Assembly: GCF_913062585.1 (NCBI RefSeq)
Contig: NZ_CAJXWX010000001.1
Location: 124,001-188,000, forward strand
DNA: 64,000 nt
Direction: 5' to 3'
Source of the DNA: an uncultured Sphingomonas sp.
GTDB taxonomy: Bacteria > Pseudomonadota > Alphaproteobacteria > Sphingomonadales > Sphingomonadaceae
The position numbers were made by a program, and so were the translations under genes. Below, one piece after another: positions 14,626-23,498 of this stretch. Position 1 is the stretch's first letter. Every line of letters begins with the position of its first letter. A model generated the notes under the pieces. That model was not told the origin of the DNA and ran no database searches. It saw only the letters and a program-made list of their open reading frames with translations.

Positions 14626-15876
14626 TTAGGCCGCCTCGGCGTCCAGGCCGTAAGCGGTGTGCAGGACACGCACCGCCAATTCGGTGTAATCCTCTTCGAT
14701 CAGTACGCTGACCTTGATCTCCGACGTGGTGATGGCGAGGATGTTGATCCCGCGCGCGCCGAGCGTCTGGAACATGGTCGAGGCCACGCCCGCATGGCTG
14801 CGCATACCGACGCCGACGACCGAGATCTTGGCGACCCGCGTGTCGTGGACCATCTTAGCATAACCGATGTCGCCGCTCGCCTTTTCCAGCACGTCCAGGG
14901 TGCGGGCGAGGTCCGCCGAGGGGACCGTGAAGGTCACGTCGGTCGAGCCGGTCGAATGCGCGATGTTCTGGACGATCATGTCCACGTTGATCCCCGCATC
15001 CGCGAGCGGTGCGAAGATTGCGCCCACCGAACCGGGGCGATCCGGCACGGCGGTCAGGGTGATCTTGGCTTCGTTCTTGTCATGCGCGATGCCGGTGATG
15101 AGCTGGCGTTCCATATCGTCGATTTCCTCTTCGCCCACGATCAACGTGCCGCGATGTCCGTCTTCGTCCCGTGCGTCATCGAACGAGCTGAGCACCCGCA
15201 CGCGCACCTGTTCCTTCATCGCCAGACCCACCGAGCGGGTCTGGAGCACCTTGGCGCCGACGCTGGCGAGTTCCAGCATCTCCTCATAGGTGACCTTCGA
15301 CAGCTTGCGCGCACGCGGCACGATGCGCGGGTCCGTCGTGTAGACGCCGTCGACATCGGTATAGATGTCGCACCGCTCCGCCTTCATCGCCGCCGCGACC
15401 GCGACCGCGCTGGTGTCCGATCCGCCGCGACCCAGCGTCGTGACCCGATTGCCCTCGGCCACGCCCTGGAAGCCGGGGATCACCGCGACCACGCCCGCCG
15501 CCAGACTTTCGTCGAGCGCGGTGGTGTCGATCTCGCCGATGCGCGCCTTGGCAAAGGCCGTGTCGGTATGGATCGGCAACTGCCAGCCCAGCCACGAGCG
15601 GGCGGGAACGCCCATCGCCTGGAGCGTGATCGCCAGCAGTCCGCTGGTGATCTGTTCGCCCGCCGAGACGACGACGTCATATTCCTGGGGATCGTAGAGC
15701 GACGAGGCCTCGCGGCAGAAACCGACCAGCCGGTCGGTCTCGCCCGCCATCGCGGAGACGACGACCGCGACCTGATGCCCAGCCTCCACCTCGCGTTTGA
15801 CCCGCGCCGCCACGTTGCGGATGCGCTCGATTCCGGCCATCGAGGTGCCGCCGAACTTCATCACGATACGGGCCAT
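14626..15876 (-). CDS. lysC: Aspartate kinase
   Basis: The 416-residue protein starts MARIVMKFGGTSMA, the amino-acid kinase signature. It has SAMAGETDRL, LGRGGSDTSAVA and YTDVDGVYTTDPR, followed by two C-terminal ACT domains (about 265-416). It phosphorylates aspartate, the first step to lysine, threonine, methionine and diaminopimelate. The ACT pair suggests feedback inhibition by lysine and/or threonine. The ATG at 15876 follows an AAGGAG that is unusually far away (about 15 bases). The gene is divergent from ubiG across 54 bases. Confidence 0.97.
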   Translation of the reverse strand: MARIVMKFGGTSMAGIERIRNVAARVKREVEAGHQVAVVVSAMAGETDRLVGFCREASSLYDPQEYDVVVSAGEQITSGLLAITLQAMGVPARSWLGWQLPIHTDTAFAKARIGEIDTTALDESLAAGVVAVIPGFQGVAEGNRVTTLGRGGSDTSAVAVAAAMKAERCDIYTDVDGVYTTDPRIVPRARKLSKVTYEEMLELASVGAKVLQTRSVGLAMKEQVRVRVLSSFDDARDEDGHRGTLIVGEEEIDDMERQLITGIAHDKNEAKITLTAVPDRPGSVGAIFAPLADAGINVDMIVQNIAHSTGSTDVTFTVPSADLARTLDVLEKASGDIGYAKMVHDTRVAKISVVGVGMRSHAGVASTMFQTLGARGINILAITTSEIKVSVLIEEDYTELAVRVLHTAYGLDAEAA

Positions 15877-15930
15877 GCGGTTTTTGCCAATCTCCTTGGG
15901 GTAAAACGGCGGTCCTGATAGGTAGCCCCC

Positions 15931-16668
15931 ATGACGAACGCAAGCCATTTGAACGATTCTACCATTATCGGGGCCGAAGCCGCACATTTCGGAAAGATGG
16001 CCGCGGATTGGTGGGATCCCAAGGGATCAAGCGCGATGCTGCACCGGCTGAATCCGCCGCGGCTGCGCTATATCCGCGAGCAGATCGACCTGCACTGGGA
16101 TGCCGATGGGCAGGGCTTCACGCCGCTTTCGGGCAAGCGCGCACTCGACGTCGGCTGCGGCGCGGGGCTGCTGTGCGAGCCGCTGGCGCGGCTCGGCGCC
16201 GAGGTGACGGGGCTTGACGCCGCGCCGGAGAATGTCGCGGTCGCCGCCGCCCATGCCGCCCAGTCGGGACTGGAGATCCATTACCGCGCAGGGAGCGTCG
16301 AGGGGCTGGCGGGCGAGACGTTCGACCTCGTCACCTCGCTGGAGGTGATCGAGCATGTCGCCGACCCCGCGCGATTCGTGCGCGGGCTGGCCGATGCGCT
16401 GGCGCCCGGCGGGCTGATGATCCTGTCGACGCCCAACCGCACGCCGCTGTCGAAACTGGCGCTGATCACGCTGGCGGAGGGAACGGGCAGGATTCCGAAG
16501 GGGACGCATGACTGGTCCAAGTTCCTGGCGCCGGAGGAATTGTCGGCGCTGCTGACGGATGCCGGATTGCAGGTGCGCGACGTGCGGGGGCTCAGCTTCT
16601 CGCCGACCAAGGGCTTCATGGTCAGCGACTCGACCGCGCTCGACTATTTCGTGACCGCGACGCGGTAA
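15931..16668 (+). CDS. ubiG: Ubiquinone biosynthesis O-methyltransferase
   Basis: The 245-residue class I SAM methyltransferase has the UbiG N terminus (AEAAHFGKMAADWWDPKG), motif I LDVGCGAGLLCEPLA at about residues 71-85, LEVIEHVADP and LSTPNRT. The C-terminal GTHDWSKFLAPEEL segment is typical. It carries out the two O-methylations of ubiquinone synthesis at the membrane and so supplies the quinone for the respiratory chain. The ATG lies close to weak promoter-like elements (TTGGGG 15896, GATAGG 15917) with no clear ribosome site. Confidence 0.96.
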   Translation: MTNASHLNDSTIIGAEAAHFGKMAADWWDPKGSSAMLHRLNPPRLRYIREQIDLHWDADGQGFTPLSGKRALDVGCGAGLLCEPLARLGAEVTGLDAAPENVAVAAAHAAQSGLEIHYRAGSVEGLAGETFDLVTSLEVIEHVADPARFVRGLADALAPGGLMILSTPNRTPLSKLALITLAEGTGRIPKGTHDWSKFLAPEELSALLTDAGLQVRDVRGLSFSPTKGFMVSDSTALDYFVTATR

Positions 16669-16689
16669 TATTGGTTTAGCCCCTGCTGC

Positions 16690-16795
16690 AAACCATCGGA
16701 CCATCCCGGCGAAGGCCGGAATCCAGTTGGGGAAGCGCCAATAGTCTCGCCACCGTCTCGCAACTGGACCCCGGCCTTCGCCTGGGTGGAGCGTG
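16690..16795. repeat. Family E inverted repeat (copy E1)
   Basis: CCGGCGAAGGCCGGAATCCA near 16708 is matched by the inverse arm CTGGACCCCGGCCTTCGCC near 16765, with about 40 bases between. A short relative lies at 62815-62855. Confidence 0.7.
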
Positions 16796-16813
16796 TGAGA
16801 GCAGAAGGCCCAG

Positions 16814-17076
16814 GGCCGATCGACATTCATGACGCTTGCCCCTTCCCTCTCCCCTGGACAGGGGAAAGGGTTAGCGAAGCTTGCCAGCGTGCTGGCTAGC
16901 GCAGCTTGGGTGAGGGGTTGAGCGAGCCCTGCGGGCTCGCGCGCTCGGTCCCCGCGCGCCCACCCCTCACCCAGCTCCGACTAAGCCTTTGCTTTCGCAA
17001 AGACCAAGTCTGCGCAACCCTCTCCCCTCTGCGAGGGGAGAGGGACGAATGGGCATGGCCGAATGTCGATCCGGCC
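16814..17076. repeat. Family C repeat bounded by GATCGACATTC inverted ends (copy C2)
   Basis: The left end GGCCGATCGACATTCA (16814-16829) is inverted at the right as GGCCGAATGTCGATCCGGCC (17057-17076). Between them lies an uninterrupted family C palindrome from about 16847 to 17044, with the GGGTGAGGGG/CACCCCTCACCC blocks and the GCTTTCGCAAAGACC hairpin. No gene is supported in the gap from 16668 to 17129. Confidence 0.75.
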
Positions 17077-17128
17077 TAACTTTCGTCACGATCCACTGCG
17101 ACGGGCGTAGCTCGTTTGGATCCGCCCC

Positions 17129-18577
17129 ATGTCTTCACGCCCCACACCGTCCCTGCACCGCCCCACCACCTTGGGCACCCACCGCCTCCTGATCCTGCTC
17201 GCCGTGGCGATCCTCGCCCGCATGGCGACCTTCGGCAATCCGGTGGTCCATGTGGACGAGGAGTTCTACTTCTTCACCGGCCACGCCATGTGGCAGGGCG
17301 CGTGGCCGTTCGTCGATGTGTGGGACCGCAAGCCGATCGGGCTGTTCCTGCTCTATGCCGTGCCCGCCGCATTCGGCTTTCCGGCGGGCATCTGGGCCTA
17401 TCAGGCGATAGCGTTGATCAGCGTGGTCGCGACCGGATGGCTGATCGCGCGCATGGCGGCGCGACTCGGCTGGGGCGCGGAGGCGACGGCGGCGGGGATC
17501 GCCTATATCCTGTGGCTCGACCTGCTGGGCGGCCAGGGTGGTCAAGCGCCGGTCTTCTACAATCTGCTGATGATGGGCGCAGCCTGGGCTATCCTCGAAT
17601 CGGATCGGCGGGGGGTGCGCAGCCTGGGGCTGGCGGCGATGGCGCTGGTCGGCATCGTCCTCCAGATCAAATATTCCGCGGTGTTCGAGGGGATGGTCTT
17701 CGGCCTGTGGCTGCTGGCCAGCGAATGGCGGCGGAGCCGGTCGGCGGTCGCGCTCGTCCTTTACGGTGCCGCGCTGGTCGTGGTGTCGCTCGCGCCCACC
17801 GCGCTGGCGGCGGGGGTCTATGCCGCGATCGGGCAGTGGGACGCATTCCTCTACGCCAATTTCCTGTCGATCTTTCACCGCAACCCCGATCCGCTGACCG
17901 AGCTGGCGGGCAATCTGGGACAGATGGTCCTGATCCTGTCGCCGATCGTCACGCTGGCGGTGCTGGGCCTCAAGCGGGCGGAGCGCAGCCATGAGCGGAC
18001 CTTCCTCGCTTTCTGGCTGGGTGCGGCGGTGATCGGTGTGCTGCTGTTCCGGCCGTGGTTCGACCATTATGGCCTGCCGATCCTGCTGCCCGCCTGTACG
18101 GCCGCCGCCGCGATGCTGGGCAGCCCGGCATGGCGACGCCGCTACACGCCCGCGCTGCTGCTGACCATCGCGCTGGCCGGGCAGATCGTGCTGTTCAGCC
18201 TGCGCCATGAGCGCGGCGAGGCAACCGAGTTCGCCGCGCTCACCCAGGCGGTCGGCAAGGGGCCGGGCTGTCTGTACGTCTATTCGGGCAGCACCATGCT
18301 CTATGTCGCCACCGAGCGCTGCACCCTGTCGCGCTGGATCGTGCCCGCGCATCTCAGCCGCGCGCGCGAGGCCGGCGCCACCGGCGTCGACCAGGATAGC
18401 GAGATCACCCGCATCCTCTCGCAGCACCCCGCCGTCGTCGTGATGCGCCCGCCCTATAATGGCGAGCGGGCGGAGGCCCATGCCCGCGTCCTGGCGGTGA
18501 TGGCGGACGGATACCGGCTGGCGGCGAAACTGCCGATGGGCAATGAGACGATCAGCGTCTATAAATCCACGCGATGA
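17129..18577 (+). CDS. GT39-like polytopic glycosyltransferase
   Basis: The 482-residue membrane protein has a first periplasmic loop with the acidic pair expected of lipid-phospho-sugar-using GT-C enzymes (VVHVDEEFYFFTGHAMW) and DRKPIGLFLLYAVP. About ten membrane helices follow, then a soluble C-terminal region (about 390-482, with GPGCLYVYSG and PAVVVMRPPYN). Such enzymes transfer a sugar from a polyprenyl-phosphate donor to a lipid, glycan or protein on the outer face of the inner membrane. It overlaps the deacetylase gene by four bases, which ties the two functions together. The acceptor is unknown. Confidence 0.8.
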   Translation: MSSRPTPSLHRPTTLGTHRLLILLAVAILARMATFGNPVVHVDEEFYFFTGHAMWQGAWPFVDVWDRKPIGLFLLYAVPAAFGFPAGIWAYQAIALISVVATGWLIARMAARLGWGAEATAAGIAYILWLDLLGGQGGQAPVFYNLLMMGAAWAILESDRRGVRSLGLAAMALVGIVLQIKYSAVFEGMVFGLWLLASEWRRSRSAVALVLYGAALVVVSLAPTALAAGVYAAIGQWDAFLYANFLSIFHRNPDPLTELAGNLGQMVLILSPIVTLAVLGLKRAERSHERTFLAFWLGAAVIGVLLFRPWFDHYGLPILLPACTAAAAMLGSPAWRRRYTPALLLTIALAGQIVLFSLRHERGEATEFAALTQAVGKGPGCLYVYSGSTMLYVATERCTLSRWIVPAHLSRAREAGATGVDQDSEITRILSQHPAVVVMRPPYNGERAEAHARVLAVMADGYRLAAKLPMGNETISVYKSTR

Positions 18578-19311
18578 AACGCCTTCTCGCCTCGATCCAT
18601 GACGTGTCCCCCCGGTTCGAGGGGGCGGTCGATGCGCTGTTCGACCGGCTGTCGGGCCATCTCGGCGGCCCGCGCCTGGCCATGCTGGTCATCCCCGACC
18701 ATTGGAACAGCGCGCCGATCGCGCCGGGCACCCCCTTCGCCACGCGCCTGCGCGACTGGGCGGACATGGGGATCGAGATGTTCGTCCATGGCTGGTCGCA
18801 CAAGGACGACATGGTCCACACCGACTCCAAGACCGCGTTGAAGGCCAAGCACATGACGGCGGGCGAAGGCGAGTTCGTCGGCCTGGACCGCGCCGAGGCG
18901 CTGCGGCGGATGCAGCGCGGCACCGCGCTGATCGAGGACATTATCGGCCGCCGCGCGACCGGCTTCATCGCGCCCGCCTGGCTCTATTCGGACGAGGCGC
19001 GGCTGGCGCTGGGCGATGCGGGGTTCGGGCTGGCCGAGGATCATTTCCGCGTCTGGACGCCCGCCGATGGCAAGATCATCGCGCGCGGGCCGGTCGTCAC
19101 CTGGGCCAGCCGCTCGCGAGGGCGGCAGCTGAGTTCGCTCGCCGCCGCGGCCGTATTGCGGCACGGGTTGCGACCCACCCCGGTAGCGCGGGTCGCGGTG
19201 CATCCCGGCGACAATGGCGTGCCCGCGCTGCTCGACAGTATCGACAAGACCTATTCGCGGCTGGCGAAGACGCACACGCCGTCGCGTTACGCGGATTTGC
19301 TGGCGGCTTAA
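18574..19311 (+). CDS. DUF2334 polysaccharide deacetylase-like protein
   Basis: The 245-residue protein has the NodB-like metal motifs of DUF2334 proteins: ASIHDVSPRF near the N terminus, MFVHGWSHKDD with the paired His ligands, IAPAWLYSDEA and ARVAVHPGD. No signal peptide is apparent, which suggests a cytoplasmic or membrane-face site. The family is expected to remove N- or O-acetyl groups from glycans or glycolipids. Its start codon overlaps the stop of the GT39-like gene, so a joint sugar-modification step is likely. Confidence 0.85.
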   Translation: MKRLLASIHDVSPRFEGAVDALFDRLSGHLGGPRLAMLVIPDHWNSAPIAPGTPFATRLRDWADMGIEMFVHGWSHKDDMVHTDSKTALKAKHMTAGEGEFVGLDRAEALRRMQRGTALIEDIIGRRATGFIAPAWLYSDEARLALGDAGFGLAEDHFRVWTPADGKIIARGPVVTWASRSRGRQLSSLAAAAVLRHGLRPTPVARVAVHPGDNGVPALLDSIDKTYSRLAKTHTPSRYADLLAA

Positions 19312-19320
19312 GCCCCTCTG

Positions 19321-19408
19321 CCGTTCAGCCTGAGCGTAGTCGAAGGCCAAGGGAATCGTTCGCCGCAAGCGTTGAAGCGTGGCCTTCGACTTCGCTCAGG
19401 CTGAACGG
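19321..19408. repeat. Family B palindromic repeat (copy B2)
   Basis: CCGTTCAGCCTGAGCGTAGT and ACTTCGCTCAGGCTGAACGG form the arms. It sits between the convergent 3' ends of the deacetylase gene and the glycosyltransferase gene. Confidence 0.88.
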
Positions 19409-19445
19409 AGGTTTGGGATTGCTCCGGCTGAATGGAGCGGCGGAA

Positions 19446-20630
19446 TCAGGCCGCCGCCCGCTCGCCCATTTCCCCGTCGAGCAGCCGCTGATACCGCGCG
19501 ATCAGCGCCTCGGCATGGTCGCGGTCGCTGAACACCTTGGCGGCCGCGACCCGCGCGGCGTTGCGCAGGACGCGCGGGTCGCGCGACAGCAGCCGCTCGA
19601 TCGCCTCGGCACAGGCGGCGCCGTCGCGCGCGCGGAAGGTCTCGGCGAAGAGCGGGCTCGCCACCTCGGCGCACCCGCCATAATCGGGCACCACCAGCGG
19701 CAGGCCCGAGGCCAGCGCCTCGGAAGCGACCAGCCCGAACGTCTCGGTTTCGCACCCATGCACCAGCGCGTCGCAGCTCGCCATGATCCGCGACAGGCGC
19801 GGGCGGTCATAGACCGGGCGGAACAGCCGGATATGGGGGCTGCCCGCGATCCGCTTCTCCAGCGTCCGGCTGGCGACACCGCCGCCGATCAGGATCAGGC
19901 CGACCGGCCGGGTCGAGGCCACCCGCTCGACCGCGTCGATGACCATCGGCCAGCGCTTTTCCGGGTGATGCCGCCCCAGCCCCAGCAGCAGATGCGCATC
20001 CTCGGGCAGCGCGCACTGCGCCAGCAGCGCGGCACGCAGCCGCTCGTCGCGGTGGTCGGGCGAGAAGAAATGCCGCTCGATGCCCAGCGGGATTCCCTCG
20101 TCCACCCGCACGCCGCGCTTGCCCAGCCGCTTGACCAGCGCCGGGCCGTTGGACAGCACCAGGTCGTAATGGTCGAGGAAGCGATTCATGTAGCGGCTGT
20201 ACCAGCTGAACCAGTCCTCCACCCGCTCCTGCGCGACGATGCCGTCCAGCCAGCGGACCGGATAGGTGCCGACATTGTCGTTGTGCATGAAGAAGACCTT
20301 CTTCGCGCGCCCCTGCCAGCTGGCGACGAACCAGGCGGGCTTGGCGGGCGAAGAAACCTCGACGATGTCCGGGTCCAGCTCGTCGAGCAGGCGGCACACG
20401 GGCGCACCGTCCCAGAACATGCCGTAATTGGTATCCAGAATCAGGCGCGGCGCCTTGATATAGATGATTTTGCCGCCGCCGGGGCGCTCCTCGACCACGT
20501 CCTCGGTGCCGGGGGCGAGCACGATCAGCTCATGCCCCATCTCGGCCAGAATCGACATCTTGCGGTCGATATAGGTCCGGACACCCCCGCCCGTGGGCGA
20601 GTAGAATTCGTTGACGTCGACGATGCGCAT
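19446..20630 (-). CDS. GT4-family glycosyltransferase
   Basis: The 394-residue GT-B enzyme begins MRIVDVNEFYSPTGGGVRTY, with a glycine-rich acceptor loop. It ends with the GT4 donor motif GCETETFGLVASEALASG, containing the two Glu residues of the E-x7-E signature, then LVVPDYGGCAEV. The ATG at 20630 follows AAGGA. GT4 enzymes use nucleotide-sugar donors in the cytoplasm and retain stereochemistry. It is the third gene of a minus-strand operon after the flippase-like protein and the DUF2141 protein. The acceptor is unknown. Confidence 0.9.
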   Translation of the reverse strand: MRIVDVNEFYSPTGGGVRTYIDRKMSILAEMGHELIVLAPGTEDVVEERPGGGKIIYIKAPRLILDTNYGMFWDGAPVCRLLDELDPDIVEVSSPAKPAWFVASWQGRAKKVFFMHNDNVGTYPVRWLDGIVAQERVEDWFSWYSRYMNRFLDHYDLVLSNGPALVKRLGKRGVRVDEGIPLGIERHFFSPDHRDERLRAALLAQCALPEDAHLLLGLGRHHPEKRWPMVIDAVERVASTRPVGLILIGGGVASRTLEKRIAGSPHIRLFRPVYDRPRLSRIMASCDALVHGCETETFGLVASEALASGLPLVVPDYGGCAEVASPLFAETFRARDGAACAEAIERLLSRDPRVLRNAARVAAAKVFSDRDHAEALIARYQRLLDGEMGERAAA

Positions 20631-20640
20631 CGCCTGTTCC

Positions 20641-21171
20641 TTACTCCACCGGGCCGAAACCGCCCAGCCCCCGCAGATATTGGGCACGGATGGTCGTGTT
20701 CGCCACGCCGTTGGGCACGTCGATCAGCGCGGAGGCGAGCGGCGGCTTGCGGCGGCCCAGCTTGGTATTGGCCGGGAAGCCTGCGCCGTCGCTCCAGAAG
20801 TTGAACTTGTTCTTGCCGTCGCGGTCATGGGTGAACAGCAGGGCATAGCGGCCGGGATGCGGCACGCGGATGCACATCGCGATCGGCCCGTTGCCGGCCG
20901 GCGTCGGCACCTGGACCCGGCGGAAGGTCTTGCCCGCGCGGACCAGGACGCCGTCGTCCTGGAGGAAATCCTCGTCATTCGCCGGATAGAGTTCCAGCTT
21001 CAGATTGCCCTTGCGGTCCTTCAGCCCCTCGATCCGCGCCAGGATCGCGGGACCGCCGCCATTGGCACAGGCCGCCGCATCGCTGCCCAGGATCTGCGCG
21101 CCTGCCGCCTGCGGCATCATCGCCGATCCCAGCACCGCCACCACCGCCATCATCACACCCGCGCGGGTCAT
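20641..21171 (-). CDS. DUF2141 exported protein
   Basis: The 176-residue protein has a signal peptide (MTRAGVMMAVVAVLGS to AAGAQ) and a DUF2141 beta-sandwich-like body: ILARIEGLKDRKGNLKLELY, YALLFTHDRDGKNKFNFWSD and EPTR-less TIRAQYLRGLG tail. The function of the domain is unknown. The ATG at 21171 overlaps the stop of the upstream membrane-protein gene, and the glycosyltransferase gene follows after 10 bases. Periplasmic location between a flippase-like protein and a glycosyltransferase suggests a glycan or glycolipid accessory, which is inference. Confidence 0.85.
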   Translation of the reverse strand: MTRAGVMMAVVAVLGSAMMPQAAGAQILGSDAAACANGGGPAILARIEGLKDRKGNLKLELYPANDEDFLQDDGVLVRAGKTFRRVQVPTPAGNGPIAMCIRVPHPGRYALLFTHDRDGKNKFNFWSDGAGFPANTKLGRRKPPLASALIDVPNGVANTTIRAQYLRGLGGFGPVE

Positions 21172-22112
21172 GCCCGTACCCTCCGCACCAATTCCGCCAC
21201 ACCGAACCCGGCGATCAGCACGACATGGACCAACAAAGTTAGCGCCGCGGTGAACGCGATCAGTTCGCTCAGTTCCTGATCCTGCCCGATCAACAGGATC
21301 GCGAAATTGGCGAAAAGAAGGTCCTTGTTGGGCACCAGCGGCAGGCGCGAGACAAGGAGGCGCGCCGCCGACAGGAACAGCCACATGCCCAGCGACACGC
21401 TCGGCATCCCGTAATGCCAGGCGAGCGCGACCAGCAGCGAATTGGCGATCAGGCGCACGCAATGCACCATGAAGACCCACCACAGGGTCTTGCGATCCAG
21501 CGAGAAAACCCGGCGCGAGAAGATCAGGAAGGGCAGCGAGGTCGCCATGACGATCGCGATCGAGCCCCAGACCAGCCGCAGCTGCTCATGGGTCAGCAGT
21601 TCGCGACCGACCGGTAGGGCCAGCCCGATCATCAGGAGCGTGATGGCATTGCCCGCGATCGCCGACAGAATGCCGACATCCTTGACCGCGCCGAAGGGGG
21701 CCGCGACCATCTTCGCATTGGCGCGCGCCCAGGCGTAGAAATAGGCTTCGCCCGAATAGCTGAACGCCACTTCATTGGCGATTCGCTTGCGGATCAGCGC
21801 GGCCATGCCGCTGAAGGGAATGCCCCACAACCGGCGGAAGATGATATAGTCGCCGATCGGCAGCGCCATGTAGAGGCCGAAAAAGACGACATAGAATAAG
21901 GGGTTGGTCGGCACCGAGTGGCTGAGGCCGACCAGGCCGCGACCCAGCAGCTCATGCCCCAGCCCGACGACCATGGCGATCGTCAGCAGGCCGCCGACAA
22001 TGGCGGGCCAGCGGCGCTTGACCGTCTTCAGCGGCTCCAGCGCGGCGACGTCATGCGCCGGGCCGCCCGATCCGGCCTGTGGTCCGACAGGCACGGCCTG
22101 TTGCGGGGTCAT
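21168..22112 (-). CDS. Polytopic membrane protein, lysylphosphatidylglycerol-synthase-TM-like
   Basis: The roughly 314-residue protein has about eight membrane helices, spaced like the UPF0104/LPG_synthase_TM family (IVGGLLTIAMVVGLGHELLG, VVFFGLYMALPIGDYIIFRR, GNAITLLMIGLAL, FANFAILLIG). That family includes lipid flippase domains, but this copy has no catalytic aminoacyl-transfer domain. The start at 22112 is my choice; reading frame continues to an ATG at 22202. It is the first gene of the operon with DUF2141 and GT4. Family assignment is moderate. Confidence 0.7.
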   Translation of the reverse strand: MTPQQAVPVGPQAGSGGPAHDVAALEPLKTVKRRWPAIVGGLLTIAMVVGLGHELLGRGLVGLSHSVPTNPLFYVVFFGLYMALPIGDYIIFRRLWGIPFSGMAALIRKRIANEVAFSYSGEAYFYAWARANAKMVAAPFGAVKDVGILSAIAGNAITLLMIGLALPVGRELLTHEQLRLVWGSIAIVMATSLPFLIFSRRVFSLDRKTLWWVFMVHCVRLIANSLLVALAWHYGMPSVSLGMWLFLSAARLLVSRLPLVPNKDLLFANFAILLIGQDQELSELIAFTAALTLLVHVVLIAGFGVAELVRRVRA

Positions 22113-22322
22113 GGGATCATCTCGTTCATCTTGCACGTTATGGAGAATCCTCGGCGGCGTTCGCCGGCGGCGCCCGCTAACCTCAACACTGCTTTCTCGC
22201 ACCTGAATAAGAATTCATCTCTGTCCGCCGATTGTGTCCACCTTAGGGCTGATACTGACATAATTGAGCGACAAGCTCCGATTAGCCGTCCATGTGATCC
22301 TTTTGTCAGCCCTTCGGAGCCT

Positions 22323-23498
22323 ATGCCCGCCGATCACATTCTGACCTATGCCCTGGCGATGCGTGGCGGCGTGGAAGCCGCGCTCGGCCGGATGCTGCGG
22401 GGCTGGCTCGACCGGGGGCGGCGCGTCACGCTCGTGCTGGGCGATGTGGACGGCCAGTTCCAGGACGGGGTGCCGCGCGGCGTCGATATGGTGACGCTGG
22501 GCCATCAGCGCTATGGCGGATTGTGCACGGCACTGCCCAAAATGATCGCGCAGGCGCGGCCCGACATCATTTTCTGCCCCGGCAATCACTATACCGCGAT
22601 GGCGGCCTGGTCCCATCTGCGGCTGGCGGCGGCCTGTCCGCCGATCGTCGCCAAGATGTCGAACGCGGTCGATCGCGGCGACCAGGCGGCCTTGGTCGCC
22701 TGGGGCCAGCGGCAATGGCTGCGGCGGCATCGCCGGTTCCTGGACGCGCTGGTCGCGATGACCCCCGCCACCGCACGCGCCGCGCAGGATGCGACGGGGC
22801 TGTCGGTCGCGGTCATTCCCAATCCGCCCACCGCGATGCCGGGCATGGCCGCCGACCGCCCCGCCACGCCGAGCCGCCGGATCCTGGGCGTCGGTCGCCT
22901 GGAGCCGCAGAAGCGCTGGGACCGGTTGATCACCGCGATGACGCAGCTCCCCGACGATATCGGGCTGACCATCCTGGGCGAGGGCAGCCTGCGCCCCGCT
23001 TTGACCGCGCAGATCGAGATACTCGGCCTGTCGCACCGCGTGTCGCTGCCGGGCCACTCCGCCAATGCCCCGGCCGCGATGGCCGCCGCGCAGGTGCTTG
23101 CCCTGTCGTCCGACTATGAAGGCGTGCCCGGCGTGCTGCGCGAGGCGCTGGCGGTCGGCACCCCGGTCGTCACCACCGATTCGAGCCCGGCGGTGCACGA
23201 GATCGTGTCCGATCCGACGCTGGGCACCATCGTGCCGCGCGAGGATGTGCGGGCATTGGCGGCGGCGCTGCGCCACTGGCTCGACCCGGTCGCGTCGCGC
23301 CCCGATCCGGTGCCGCAACCGGGGCAGGACTCGGCGGATCGCTATCTGGCGCTGTTCGATTCGGTCGTCACCGCGCGCAAGCGCCGGACGGCCGTCGGCC
23401 TGCCGCCCGAACCGATCGCGACCGGATCAGCCGAGATCGGCTTCGGCGCGGGCGGTGTCGCCGTCGCGGGCAGCCTCCCGCTCCGACCGGCGCTGTAA
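22323..23498 (+). CDS. GT4-family glycosyltransferase
   Basis: The 391-residue GT-B protein has an N-terminal GVEAALGRMLRGWLDRG acceptor loop, ILGVGRLEPQKRWDRLI and the GT4 donor motif SSDYEGVPGVLREALAVG followed by TPVVTTD. The ATG at 22323 follows GGAG by three bases. It is divergent from the flippase-like operon across 210 bases of regulatory space. Its 3' end overlaps the convergent permease gene by 72 bases, so its last ~24 residues are encoded opposite the permease C terminus. Confidence 0.9.
   Translation: MPADHILTYALAMRGGVEAALGRMLRGWLDRGRRVTLVLGDVDGQFQDGVPRGVDMVTLGHQRYGGLCTALPKMIAQARPDIIFCPGNHYTAMAAWSHLRLAAACPPIVAKMSNAVDRGDQAALVAWGQRQWLRRHRRFLDALVAMTPATARAAQDATGLSVAVIPNPPTAMPGMAADRPATPSRRILGVGRLEPQKRWDRLITAMTQLPDDIGLTILGEGSLRPALTAQIEILGLSHRVSLPGHSANAPAAMAAAQVLALSSDYEGVPGVLREALAVGTPVVTTDSSPAVHEIVSDPTLGTIVPREDVRALAAALRHWLDPVASRPDPVPQPGQDSADRYLALFDSVVTARKRRTAVGLPPEPIATGSAEIGFGAGGVAVAGSLPLRPAL

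Noticed and set aside
17129..23498. Genomic island of recent foreign origin
   Set aside because: GC content and codon use look like the flanks, there is no integrase, tRNA or attachment-site duplication, and the same repeat families occur inside and outside.
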